Position numbers and translations under genes: made by a program. The notes under the pieces were generated by a model. It was not told the origin of the DNA. It saw only the letters and a list, made by a program, of their open reading frames with translations, and searched no databases. DNA of 64,000 bases from CAZUMW01 sp964621615. Lineage in GTDB: Bacteria > Desulfobacterota > WTBG01 > CAIYCZ01 > CAIRTM01. Location of the stretch: positions 1 through 64,000 of the forward strand of contig CAZUMW010000020.1 of NCBI GenBank assembly GCA_964621615.1, written 5' to 3'. Each line of letters starts with the position of its first letter. Within the stretch, counting starts at the first letter, position 1. This document shows, in pieces, positions 52,117 through 61,485 of this stretch.

Positions 52117-52900
52117 TGTATTAACAGTTACGCTTAATTGTGTTACCGATGCTGTTTCTACTGCACGTAGCCTATTGTCCCAAAATACTGATAATTATGA
52201 ATATATCGTTAAAGATGGGGGTTCACAAGACGGAACGGTGGAACGTTTACGGGATCTTGGTGTGAACGTATACGTCCAGCCGGATAATGGTATTTATGAT
52301 GCAATGAATCAGGCTGTCGAACTAAGCAGCGGCAGGTATGTTCACTTTTTAAATGCTGGTGATATATACGCATCTCCTGATGCGCTGCAAAATATCAGTC
52401 GCTTATTAGGAGATGAGCCGCTGCCGGAGATTATCTTCACCTTTTATGTGAAGAAAGATTCTCAGGCGCGCATTACATTTCCCAGCCAAATTTCACAGTT
52501 TTATTTGTTCAGGAAAACAGTATGCCATCAGGCTGTTTTTGTGAAAAAGAGCGTTTTTGAAGAGGGCAACTTTTTTAATACCAATTTCAAAAGCATTTCA
52601 GATCATGAATTTTTATTGCGCTGCCTGATATCACAGAATCGATCCTACCGGGTTATTCCAGTGACATCGGTGATTTATCAGGGGGGAGGCTTTTCAACAA
52701 CTTGGCCCATAGTTAAAGAGGCAAGAGAAGATCTCAAAGAGCTGAGGAAGTTATATTTCCCGGCCCCTGTTTTTTTGATCTTCACTTTTTTGCACGAAGC
52801 GACACTCTGGAGGTGCCGCCGCTGGATCATGTTGCATTGCAGATTTCCCAAAGCCCTTCGGCTTTATCATTATATTTCGAACTATTTTGATAAATTGTAA
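52100..52900 (+). CDS. Family 2 glycosyltransferase
   Basis: 266 residues from the ATG at 52100, overlapping the previous gene by 17 nt; an upstream start (52019) is inside the previous gene. GT-A fold: FSVLTVTLNC, YIVKDGGSQDGTV, PDNGIYDAMNQA, FLNAGD (the DXD position is NAGD), SDHEFLLRCL. This is the WcaA-like branch where the canonical DXD is replaced by AGD, as commonly seen. It adds a sugar to the repeat unit. Confidence 0.9.
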   Translation: MQPLFSVLTVTLNCVTDAVSTARSLLSQNTDNYEYIVKDGGSQDGTVERLRDLGVNVYVQPDNGIYDAMNQAVELSSGRYVHFLNAGDIYASPDALQNISRLLGDEPLPEIIFTFYVKKDSQARITFPSQISQFYLFRKTVCHQAVFVKKSVFEEGNFFNTNFKSISDHEFLLRCLISQNRSYRVIPVTSVIYQGGGFSTTWPIVKEAREDLKELRKLYFPAPVFLIFTFLHEATLWRCRRWIMLHCRFPKALRLYHYISNYFDKL

Positions 52901-52940
52901 TTGGCTGTTGTGAATACTGTAAACTTATTGGAGCTACGTA

Positions 52941-54134
52941 TTGACTGAGATTAACGAAAAAATACTTGTCGTTGACGCAGCACTGTTCAGTCCCGGCTAT
53001 AACTATTCCCTTTTGACTGCGCTGTCCCGGCATTGTCAAAACATAACCTATGCCCACACTGTTTATCCGTATGAACCCCGGATGTCAAACATACCCAGTG
53101 TAGGCAACCTCTGCTGTTTCTTTTTTATTGCACGGTTGTTTCATGCGTTTATTAAAAACCGCCGGTTGCGTCGGGCTTTGCGGGCTTTGGAATATCCGTT
53201 TGACTGGCTTTTTCTATTTGGTTATATTTTTAAAAAAAGGATATATATTGTCCATTTTATGTGGATTCTCTCACCACAGTTTGATCTGATTATTATAAAA
53301 TGTCTTAAACGTATGGGACGCAGGGTTGTTTTAACCGCACATAATCCATTTCCACACGATCAAAAGAGACCCCATTGCAGCCAATATGGAGCAGTTTACG
53401 AAGCAGTTGATCATATTATTGTTTTATCAGATTATAGCAAAAAGATGTTGGAAAATAATTTCGGCATTTCGGCACAAAAGGTGTCGGTGATACCGCATGG
53501 TGACTTTAAATCACTTTTTTCTCAGTATGGTTTTAATAATCAACTTGCTCGCCGTGTAAAGAAAGCTGCCGCCGGCAGGCATGTGATAGCTTTTTTGGGA
53601 ACAATACGCCCCTATAAAGGATTATCTGTTTTTATAGAGGCGATGCCGTTGATCAAAGGCCTTATGCCTGATTGTTTTTTCCTGGTAGCCGGATCGACCA
53701 TAATGTATGGCGGAAAAGAGCAATGGGCGGGGGAGATAGTGAGGGCGGGCGGCGATGATCAATCGTGGGTGGATATTCGCTTTATTCCCACAGAGGATCT
53801 TAAAGCGTATCTTTCAGTGACAGAAGTTCTCGTACAGCCTTATGTAAGTGCGTCTCAAAGCGGCAATACGGTTATGGCATATGCAGAAGGAATCCCTGTA
53901 GTCTCGACGAATGTCGGAGGCCTTGGTGAAATGACAGAACACGGAAAAACAGGATATATTGTCCCCCCCCAAGATCCCCGGGCATTATGTGATGCAGTTG
54001 TAGGATGCTTCAAACCTGAAAACTATTCAGAGTTTTCAGGCAATGCCCGGGAGCTTGCTAAAGCTAAATACAGCTGGAATCGTATTGCAGAGCAGACTGC
54101 ACAAGTTTATTTGGCGGCATTTTCAGGCTTGTAA
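52941..54134 (+). CDS. Family 4 glycosyltransferase
   Basis: 397 residues from a TTG start. A GT-B fold with VLTAHNPFPHD, KVSVIPHGDF, FLGTIRPYKGLSVFIEA and the donor-site motif PYVSASQSGNTVMAYAEGIP (E-x7-E region). It ends 16 nt before the convergent glycoside hydrolase. The specificity is unknown. Confidence 0.9.
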   Translation: MTEINEKILVVDAALFSPGYNYSLLTALSRHCQNITYAHTVYPYEPRMSNIPSVGNLCCFFFIARLFHAFIKNRRLRRALRALEYPFDWLFLFGYIFKKRIYIVHFMWILSPQFDLIIIKCLKRMGRRVVLTAHNPFPHDQKRPHCSQYGAVYEAVDHIIVLSDYSKKMLENNFGISAQKVSVIPHGDFKSLFSQYGFNNQLARRVKKAAAGRHVIAFLGTIRPYKGLSVFIEAMPLIKGLMPDCFFLVAGSTIMYGGKEQWAGEIVRAGGDDQSWVDIRFIPTEDLKAYLSVTEVLVQPYVSASQSGNTVMAYAEGIPVVSTNVGGLGEMTEHGKTGYIVPPQDPRALCDAVVGCFKPENYSEFSGNARELAKAKYSWNRIAEQTAQVYLAAFSGL

Positions 54135-54150
54135 AAAAACCCGCGCCTCC

Positions 54151-56553
54151 TTAATCCACTTTTGTCGCTTTTCCGGCAATATCGTGCGTAAAAGGCGGAG
54201 AGAAAATCTTCAAATTTTTGTTATTGCAAAGTTCAGTTGTCGTGCCGAGGGTTTGTCCTGTCCAGCTGTCATACCATTCAATGCAATAAAGACCATCTTC
54301 AAAGCCGGGAAATGTCGCCGACACAAAGTTGATTTTCGCTGGTTGAATATTATGACGGATGTGCGTGCTTGTGCTGTCCCTGTTTCTAATCCAAAAGTAT
54401 GCTGATGCTGGCGTCTTCTGTCCGGTAATATGGACCGAGCCGTTTCCGTGGATGTAATCGTCTATTCTGTACATAACCTTGAAACGGTCCTTTGCAACCG
54501 CTTCCACTTTTACCCTATGCTTCCCAGGTGGTACAGGTATTGACACTTTTTGTGGTGCTTTATACTGTATCCGCCAGTTCTTATATTGTTTAATATACTG
54601 TGCGGTACCGGCGGCAGTGGGGGCAGCGGGCAGCGGCTTCGTTATAATAAGCGTACCGTCAAGAAATATTTTTAATTTATTTTTTTTATTACCGATGGTT
54701 TCGCTAATCATTACATGAAATGTAACAGGCCTGCGGCAGTCAAGCAGAAAAACAGGGCATGTTTTACGTGATGCCATGCCGTGCAAATATGGCTGAAGGT
54801 GCTCGTCGTTTTGTATCCTTCCGGTCAAAGGGTCGATTGCAAATTCAGTGACTGTAGATTTGGAAAAAGGATCCGGGGATTTGCCGATGACGAGCACATC
54901 GCGCGGAATTCCCGTACCGCTGTGCATAGAAGTTACCGTTGATCTCAATTGGATAGGCGATTTATGGCTCAGCAGTATATTATTGCTCCAGGCGCTGAAT
55001 GATGTGTAATGATGAAATAGGTTGTATTGTGATATTATATTTATATACCAATCCGCGATACCGTCTCCTCCGGCCATAGCAGTGGCCCAGAGTGCGTTAT
55101 GCATACCTACACCTTTCGGGTCTGCTGTGAGCCAGTCCCGGTTTGATGCGTGGAGTCCGAACTCTCCATACAAAACAGGCTTATTATATTTTTTTTCGAT
55201 TTCGGTTGTGATTTCCTGAATATATTCAGGTACATACTCGATACCATAGATGTGCGGTGACAAAAAATCCATCTCTGGCAACAAAAACAATTCATAGGTT
55301 TTATTTCTACGGTAATGAAAGGATGATGTTACCGGATGATCATAGGGGTCGAGCTTTTTGAGGTATCTTGACATGCTTTGATGCCATCTGATCACTGCTT
55401 TTCTGTCTGTACCGTTCAGCTCATTAAAAAATTCCCATCCCATAAGGTTGGGGCTGTACCCCCACCTTGCCACGCAGTATCGAATTTTGTTGTGCACAAG
55501 CCTGCGCATTTCTTTGTTTGTCCAAAATTGATCCTGGGTTTTGCACGGCCCACCGTTTTCTAATAATGCATAATTAAACTGTCGCCTGCCTTTTTTTAAA
55601 GAATGACTTCCAACAAGGAGATTAGCATTATACAGGCAGTGGAGGATGTAGATGCCACGGGACTCAGCCGCTTCGTAGATTTTATCAATTTCCCAGCATG
55701 CACGCTGGTGATACCATCCTGGACCGAGAAATCTGGAAAATAAGTTCGATGTTGCCTCTATTGGAATATAATAAGAATCCGATCGCAGGCGGGCAAAGTT
55801 TCCTCCAGAGTTTGCAAGCTGTGTGATGATGTCAACGTAATCGGCAAATCGATTCGGTGGGATTGGGCGGCTGGGCAGAGAGATGACATCTGACAAATTC
55901 AGGCCAACGGGGTAAAACGGTTTCCGGGTGTCGAATTCAAAGGAAGCCGGGCATGTGCGGGACCGTCGAACAAAACCTTTGTAATTATTATATGTACAAT
56001 ACATGGTTCCTTCAGGGGAAACGGCTGTCACATTTTTATTCCGCACAATAATTTTGTAGTGATAAGTGCCAACCCTTTGTGGAGTGAAACGAATTTTCCA
56101 GACGGGCCTTCCCCGTTTTGTTTTTTTGTCTTCAGGATAATATGAAAAAGGGGTAAAGAAAAACCCCGGAACTGTTACGGTTGTCCTGTCGGGTAAATTA
56201 AAGACACAGTCAACTCGTATATCCTGAGGATCGAATGGATTATCAAAAGATGCATCCAGATGAAAGGTAAGCTCAAATTTCCCCCCCCTTTTTACAGAAC
56301 TGCCGGGTTTTGTTTGGACAGGGCCGATGGAGAGCTCTTTGTCCTGGATCATTCCTGCTGAAATTTTATATTTTTTTTGGAATGCGGCGGACATGAAGAC
56401 AGGTTTTTGAAACTGCTGAGCATAAGCCGGGGATACTATTTCAAAGAAATAATATTGGATAGAAAACAGCAGCAGGAAAGCAAATAGTATAAACAACGCT
56501 GCATGTTTAGAAATTACGGTCAGAGTAGTTATGATAGTGGTTATGTGTTTCAC
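54151..56553 (-). CDS. Exported glycoside hydrolase with DUF5060-like domain
   Basis: 800 residues. A membrane/signal segment at about 17-45 is followed by a beta-sandwich (residues about 70-200, FELTFHLDASFDNPF, WKIRFTPQRVGTYHYKI) as in DUF5060. A TIM-barrel catalytic domain of GH5/GH-A type follows, with acid/base Glu in LMGWEFFNEL and nucleophile Glu in PVLYGEFGLH. The C-terminus is a beta-rich module with WYDSWTGQT. It probably cleaves or trims the polysaccharide made by this locus. The exact family is not settled. Confidence 0.85.
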   Translation of the reverse strand: MKHITTIITTLTVISKHAALFILFAFLLLFSIQYYFFEIVSPAYAQQFQKPVFMSAAFQKKYKISAGMIQDKELSIGPVQTKPGSSVKRGGKFELTFHLDASFDNPFDPQDIRVDCVFNLPDRTTVTVPGFFFTPFSYYPEDKKTKRGRPVWKIRFTPQRVGTYHYKIIVRNKNVTAVSPEGTMYCTYNNYKGFVRRSRTCPASFEFDTRKPFYPVGLNLSDVISLPSRPIPPNRFADYVDIITQLANSGGNFARLRSDSYYIPIEATSNLFSRFLGPGWYHQRACWEIDKIYEAAESRGIYILHCLYNANLLVGSHSLKKGRRQFNYALLENGGPCKTQDQFWTNKEMRRLVHNKIRYCVARWGYSPNLMGWEFFNELNGTDRKAVIRWHQSMSRYLKKLDPYDHPVTSSFHYRRNKTYELFLLPEMDFLSPHIYGIEYVPEYIQEITTEIEKKYNKPVLYGEFGLHASNRDWLTADPKGVGMHNALWATAMAGGDGIADWYINIISQYNLFHHYTSFSAWSNNILLSHKSPIQLRSTVTSMHSGTGIPRDVLVIGKSPDPFSKSTVTEFAIDPLTGRIQNDEHLQPYLHGMASRKTCPVFLLDCRRPVTFHVMISETIGNKKNKLKIFLDGTLIITKPLPAAPTAAGTAQYIKQYKNWRIQYKAPQKVSIPVPPGKHRVKVEAVAKDRFKVMYRIDDYIHGNGSVHITGQKTPASAYFWIRNRDSTSTHIRHNIQPAKINFVSATFPGFEDGLYCIEWYDSWTGQTLGTTTELCNNKNLKIFSPPFTHDIAGKATKVD

Positions 56554-56643
56554 GCAAAATGTCTCCCTGAAAAAGACATTTGAAAGAAACGGCAGCCTAA
56601 GATCAAGAATGATATGTGAGTGGAGGTGACAAAATACGAGAAA

Positions 56644-57861
56644 TCAGGCACGTGCAAATTTTTTCAGAATGTGTTTGCCATATTGTTTCAAGGAGTATCC
56701 CAACCCGGTGCAGGCTCTGCTTCCGGTATGGTCAATGATATGAGCCGTGACTTCCTGCATTGGACGTGGGGTTGCGCGTACTATGCCGTCGTTATGAACG
56801 GTTTGGATATGGCCTTCTATTCTTTTTGCGAAAAGATGGGCCCCGAAGTTTTCTGCTACTCTTTGTATCGACGCTTTGCTCATTGAATCAATCAGAGATC
56901 GGTCAGATGCCAATTCTATAATTTTCCGGGAAAAGGATTCCGGATTGCCTCTTTCGCAGAGGAACCCTTCATTTTCATTGCTGATAATATAATCGGTCGA
57001 GCCGGGAATATGTGATACCACGGGAACGGCGCCCTTACTCATTGCTTCGAGCAAAGCCTGGGGAAGGCCCTCGTGGTCTGAAGGCATCAGAAAAACATCG
57101 GCCTCTTTCTGGAGAAAGTCAAGCACCGCTTCTCGCGAAGCAGCGCCTCTGAAAGTAAATTTATGTGAGATTCCCATCTTATCGACCGCTTTCTGCAGCG
57201 GAATCAGGCCCGGGCCTGCTCCGAATAACGTAACAGTATATTCGATTTTATTGTGTTCTAGCTCACGGGCTATCAAAGGTATCAGGTCAGATCTTTTCTG
57301 GAGCTTGTCAATACGACCCGCCCATGCAATAGATAGCGGTTTTTTGTCATTGTCCTGTTTTTTTTCGATCTTTTCGTCAGCCGGTATGCCCAAAGGACAG
57401 ACATGCAGCTTTACGCTTCCCGGTAAACCTTTTGACGCGTTATAGACAAGAGGGCTGACACACACGGCCCTGTCCCACCAGAAATGCTGTGCAAGGCTTG
57501 AACGTACTTCATCTTCAAGGATATTATGAACGACAGCGATCCTGATAATGTGCCAGGGAATAAAAGGGAGGGAGGCGCTTACAAACGGAGAGTTATTAAT
57601 AATGAGAGCATCAGGGTTTATTTCTCCAATGGCAGCAATATATTTATGAATATGTGACCGTGCGGTAGATACGCCGCGGTTTATGAAGATACAATTTGTA
57701 AATACACCCGCTGCTTGATACGTTTGAGCGGCATCATCGTATGCCGTCCCGCACAGAAGGGTTGTCTCATGGCCCCGTTCTTTTAGACCCAAAGCAAGAT
57801 TTTCGCAATACGTAGCAAGACCGGCCGGTTGCATACGAGGCATTGTGAGCATTATGTGCAT
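56644..57861 (-). CDS. Family 4 glycosyltransferase
   Basis: 405 residues: MHIMLTMPRMQPAGLATYCE opening, SIAWAGRIDKLQKRSDLIPL, GAGPGLIPL, EADVFLMPSDHEGLPQALLE and AMSKGAVPVVSHIPG (the GT4 E-x7-E and donor site). It lies downstream of a sulfotransferase on the same strand, and the glycoside hydrolase follows; the three form a probable operon. Confidence 0.92.
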   Translation of the reverse strand: MHIMLTMPRMQPAGLATYCENLALGLKERGHETTLLCGTAYDDAAQTYQAAGVFTNCIFINRGVSTARSHIHKYIAAIGEINPDALIINNSPFVSASLPFIPWHIIRIAVVHNILEDEVRSSLAQHFWWDRAVCVSPLVYNASKGLPGSVKLHVCPLGIPADEKIEKKQDNDKKPLSIAWAGRIDKLQKRSDLIPLIARELEHNKIEYTVTLFGAGPGLIPLQKAVDKMGISHKFTFRGAASREAVLDFLQKEADVFLMPSDHEGLPQALLEAMSKGAVPVVSHIPGSTDYIISNENEGFLCERGNPESFSRKIIELASDRSLIDSMSKASIQRVAENFGAHLFAKRIEGHIQTVHNDGIVRATPRPMQEVTAHIIDHTGSRACTGLGYSLKQYGKHILKKFARA

Positions 57862-57900
57862 TATACCTGCCTTTGCTGAAAGAGGTGTTCTGTCCGAAAA

Positions 57901-58788
57901 TTACAGCTTTTTGCATTTGTTGTATAAAAGAAAAGCTGCTTTGCCGAGAATTGAACGCCTTATTGTTTTGTTTTGAAAGAAATTGTATGCTCTGCCAATG
58001 GTTAAATTATATAGGCGGTTTTGAGACCTCCCCTTTTGCAGGAGGTTGTCAAAATCATCCTGCTCGCGAATTTTTTTTATTAGTTTTACATTTACATAAT
58101 CATAGAGTTTTATGTCATACGGGTTGAATTCTTTAATGATATCAAGTGTGTTATGATCAGGCATATCAGTCTTGTCCGACGTATTGATATTCTTTTTTTG
58201 ATAATAGATGTGTTTCCACCCATAGTGCAGTGCCATTAAAAGCAATGATTCTTCAAATTTTTCAAGGGTTCCGCACACAGCAAAATAATGTTCAATATTT
58301 TCTATCGCCTTGGCATATACATTCTCTGTAACATTTTTTCCCCCGAATATCGGATCCACCTCAGGAACTCCGGACAATTGGCGGGTCATCCCGTTTCGTA
58401 CCTCTGATGTAATATGTTGAGAAAGATAATCTGTCAGAGATATGTTTTCTTCAAGTATTCTTTTGCGAAGATAATGATCTTTTTTAACTTTTGCATAATT
58501 GTAATGTGACACAACACGTTGTACCGGCTCTCTCAAAAAGGTTATATAGCTGAAGGTGGCCGGTAAATGATTATGAATGCCAAACGGCATATGGCCATAG
58601 ATGCATTTTATTTGCTGCCGTTTTTGTTCCGGAAGCTTTGAGAACTTCTTCATGGATTCTTGTATGTTCGGCCCGATATTGTCAATGGCATACATGCTTT
58701 GAGCCGGGTACTGTCGTACAAGAATTCGATAGAATGTGGTGCCGCCGCATTTGGGAATATGAACAAATAAACAAGCTTCGTTGTTCAT
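57901..58788 (-). CDS. Sulfotransferase family 2-like protein
   Basis: 295 residues from the ATG at 58788, with AAAAGG upstream; a TTG at 58803 is possible. The PAPS 5'-phosphosulfate loop is FVHIPKCGGTTF and the 3'-phosphate motif is FLREPVQRVVSHYNY. This is the carbohydrate sulfotransferase (Sulfotransfer_2) pattern, with a basic C-terminal helix. It could put sulfate on the polysaccharide. It is the first gene of a minus-strand operon. Confidence 0.88.
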   Translation of the reverse strand: MNNEACLFVHIPKCGGTTFYRILVRQYPAQSMYAIDNIGPNIQESMKKFSKLPEQKRQQIKCIYGHMPFGIHNHLPATFSYITFLREPVQRVVSHYNYAKVKKDHYLRKRILEENISLTDYLSQHITSEVRNGMTRQLSGVPEVDPIFGGKNVTENVYAKAIENIEHYFAVCGTLEKFEESLLLMALHYGWKHIYYQKKNINTSDKTDMPDHNTLDIIKEFNPYDIKLYDYVNVKLIKKIREQDDFDNLLQKGRSQNRLYNLTIGRAYNFFQNKTIRRSILGKAAFLLYNKCKKL

Positions 58789-59133
58789 AAGAAGCCTTTT
58801 CAAATGGAAGTGAAAATTGTCCGCTTTGTCTTAATAAATAATCGAACTTTTTTTCTTTTAATAAAATTTTTTTTGATGGTGATATGCGGTAGCCTGCTTT
58901 GCCTGTTTTTTTTATCTGTTTTTTGCTAGAGCTTGATTCCAGGGTAGAGCGTGACCGGAGCAGTTGAAAGGGCATAAACAAAGGTATCTTTTATGCTATT
59001 TTATTATAAACAAATTGACATTGTTTTCGTTGATCTTTTTACCGATTTGTGTTTCCTTTAATAATCGTTTTGTGGGTTTCGATTCTGTGTGCCAAATTGA
59101 ATGTGTGTCGTCCTCATGTGACAGGATAAGACC
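58789..59133. other. AT-rich spacer without recognised genes
   Basis: A 345-nt divergent spacer between the sulfotransferase and flippase genes. It is AT-rich with homopolymer runs. The open frames across it have no family motifs and no ribosome-binding site. Presumably it holds the two promoters. Confidence 0.6.
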
Positions 59134-60567
59134 TTGGCTTCTTTAACAGTAAGAACATTTATACTTATTTTTTGTCGAATATCAAAATATGCCATAACGT
59201 TGGTAACGCCGTTTTTCCTGGTGCGCATTTTTGATGTCAGTACCTATGGTCAATATCGTGAGTTCCTTCTATATGCAATGCTGTTTTCAAATGTGTTCGG
59301 CTTCTCCATAAAGACAAATCTGCTCTATTTTATTCCCAAATTTCCCCAATATGAAAAGAAATCCGTTACTAATACCACAGTTTTATTATTGCTTATATCA
59401 TTAGTGGGATGTGGCGGAATTTACTTTTTCAAAGGTATCATTCTCGCACAAACGGAATTCAATGTTATTTTGCCGGTTATTTTGTTTGTTTTCTTCTTTG
59501 TTAATTTTGATTTTTTTGAAGAATACTGGCTTGGTAAAAAACGCCCTGAATACGTTCTTTATTATTCGACGATCCGTGTTGTTGTCAGAATGGTAATTGT
59601 AATAACCACCGCCTATATTTTCAAAGATGTGGGGATGGTTATAACCAGTATAATAGCGCTTGAGGTTCTGAAAAATTTTATTGTCATTATATTATTTCGT
59701 CAAAAATTCACCACTGTTTTAGATGCTAAACTGATGAAGGAGCAACTTAGCTACATCGTTCCCCTGGGTTTTGCAGATGTTGTCTATATATTCAATAATC
59801 AACTTTCGAAACTTTTTGTCTCCATAACCATGGGAGCATCAAGCCTGGCTATTTATACCATAGGGAGCTATCAGAATCCTATTATGGGGATTATACGGCG
59901 CAGTGTGGTAGATTCAATGTTCCCTGAAATGGCACAGAAAAAACACGCACATGAACGTATCTTGATATGGCAAAAGGCAAATGTTTTATTTTGTTTCGTC
60001 ATATTCCCTATATTTTTAGTGTTTTTTTATTTTGCCACGCCCATTATTCAATTACTGTTCACTGAAAAATATCTATCTGCAGTACCGATATTTAAAATTT
60101 ATTTGTTGCTTATGATACGGCAATGTTTTGAAATGGTTACTCCTTTGCGGGCAATAAATAAAAATAAAATATTAGCAGTTGGAAACATTATTTTTCTTTT
60201 GGTTAATCTGGGGTTTATTTTTTTATTTTATGGGTATCTCGGAATCCTTGCTCCGGCAGTCGCTTTCATACTCGGAGACGCTGTTGCCGCTGTTTATGAG
60301 GGGGTGTACATATTGAGATACTATAATTTGCCTATTTCTGAATTGTTGATGTGGAGAAAAATAGCGATAATTGGTGGTGTGTGTTGTGCTGTGTTTCCGT
60401 GTCTATTGTTAAGCAAGGTTATTGCATTGCATAATATTATTGAAATTATATTTTTATCGGCGCTATATTTTGTAATTTATTTCCTCATATTGAAATTGTT
60501 TCATATAGAAGAAATTGAAAAGATCATTAACAAATTCAAATCAAGATTTTTAAAAAAAACAAGTTGA
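59134..60567 (+). CDS. Polysaccharide flippase (Wzx/PST family)
   Basis: 477 residues with about 12-14 hydrophobic helices. The start SLTVRTFILIFCRISKY and SYGQYREF-like YGQYREFLLYAMLF are typical of Wzx-type lipid-linked oligosaccharide flippases. It starts at a TTG. It would move the undecaprenyl-linked repeat unit across the inner membrane. Confidence 0.88.
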   Translation: MASLTVRTFILIFCRISKYAITLVTPFFLVRIFDVSTYGQYREFLLYAMLFSNVFGFSIKTNLLYFIPKFPQYEKKSVTNTTVLLLLISLVGCGGIYFFKGIILAQTEFNVILPVILFVFFFVNFDFFEEYWLGKKRPEYVLYYSTIRVVVRMVIVITTAYIFKDVGMVITSIIALEVLKNFIVIILFRQKFTTVLDAKLMKEQLSYIVPLGFADVVYIFNNQLSKLFVSITMGASSLAIYTIGSYQNPIMGIIRRSVVDSMFPEMAQKKHAHERILIWQKANVLFCFVIFPIFLVFFYFATPIIQLLFTEKYLSAVPIFKIYLLLMIRQCFEMVTPLRAINKNKILAVGNIIFLLVNLGFIFLFYGYLGILAPAVAFILGDAVAAVYEGVYILRYYNLPISELLMWRKIAIIGGVCCAVFPCLLLSKVIALHNIIEIIFLSALYFVIYFLILKLFHIEEIEKIINKFKSRFLKKTS

Positions 60568-60621
60568 ATCTTATAGCTTCGGTATTGTTTATCTAAAGCA
60601 TCCATGTTTGTCAGAATCCCA

Positions 60622-61485
60622 TTACCAATCCGGAGACTGTTCATAGCCTAATTTGACGAGGTTGTGATTCCACCTGCCGTTGTGAGCGGTTTTGAAAGCT
60701 TCTTTAACAGACTCATTAAAATAATTTTTCCAGTCACCGGCGATTCCTTTGCGATAAAATGATTCGCTGTTCTCCTGCCCCTCTTTTCTACCGCCTGAAA
60801 CTTGTTTGAATGAATTTTTTTCAATTACACTGGTAATAACGCTGCGGTCAAGCGTAGAAAGATGTATATCCGTTAACAGATTCTGAAAAACAGCCGATGT
60901 ATTTTTTATTAAATCTTCATAGTGTATATTGATTGCGGATGGATAATCATACCAATTTTCAAGTAGATCAAGATCAAAAACACCTTTTTCCAAGTATAAT
61001 TTTATTTTTTGATCGATATTTTTGTTGGAAAGTTCCGGCCATCCTCCTTTGGTAACCGGTATATTACTTAAATAATTAATGTTTGATATAACAATATCCC
61101 GGGGGTCGCGTACCATAGTGATCATCTGTATATTATCTCCAGGAATCCATGAAGGCGGCATGGAATGGGTTTTTACGATGATTTTGTCTGTGCGCTTGTC
61201 CAAAAACGGTTTACATCGGGGCGCATCCAGTGAAAGAAGTGAATAAATATTCGCGTTTGAACGGAGATGTCGGGGGAGATACAGAACGCTGCGATAAATA
61301 TACAGGTCCCTCAATAAATTAAAAAGCCACGTGCTTCCGACTTTGTGAGCAGATGCGATAATGATTATTTGCGGACAGTCTCCGGCAAAACGCCGAATTT
61401 TGTAATTAGCAAAATAATGAAAAAGATAACTTATAAATTTATTGTATTTTTTTAATTTATTTTTTGTCTTCATGAAGCCATTCAT
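60622..61485 (-). CDS. Sulfotransferase family 1-like protein
   Basis: 287 residues. PAPS-binding motifs: 5'-loop SAHKVGSTWLFNLL and 3'-phosphate motif MVRDPRDIVISNINYL, then a basic region. This is the classical Sulfotransfer_1 fold, unlike the enzyme at 57901-58788. A second ATG at 61473 is possible. It overlaps the upstream nucleotidyltransferase-like gene by about 29 nt, so the two are coupled. The substrate is probably a cell-surface sugar. Confidence 0.85.
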   Translation of the reverse strand: MNGFMKTKNKLKKYNKFISYLFHYFANYKIRRFAGDCPQIIIIASAHKVGSTWLFNLLRDLYIYRSVLYLPRHLRSNANIYSLLSLDAPRCKPFLDKRTDKIIVKTHSMPPSWIPGDNIQMITMVRDPRDIVISNINYLSNIPVTKGGWPELSNKNIDQKIKLYLEKGVFDLDLLENWYDYPSAINIHYEDLIKNTSAVFQNLLTDIHLSTLDRSVITSVIEKNSFKQVSGGRKEGQENSESFYRKGIAGDWKNYFNESVKEAFKTAHNGRWNHNLVKLGYEQSPDW

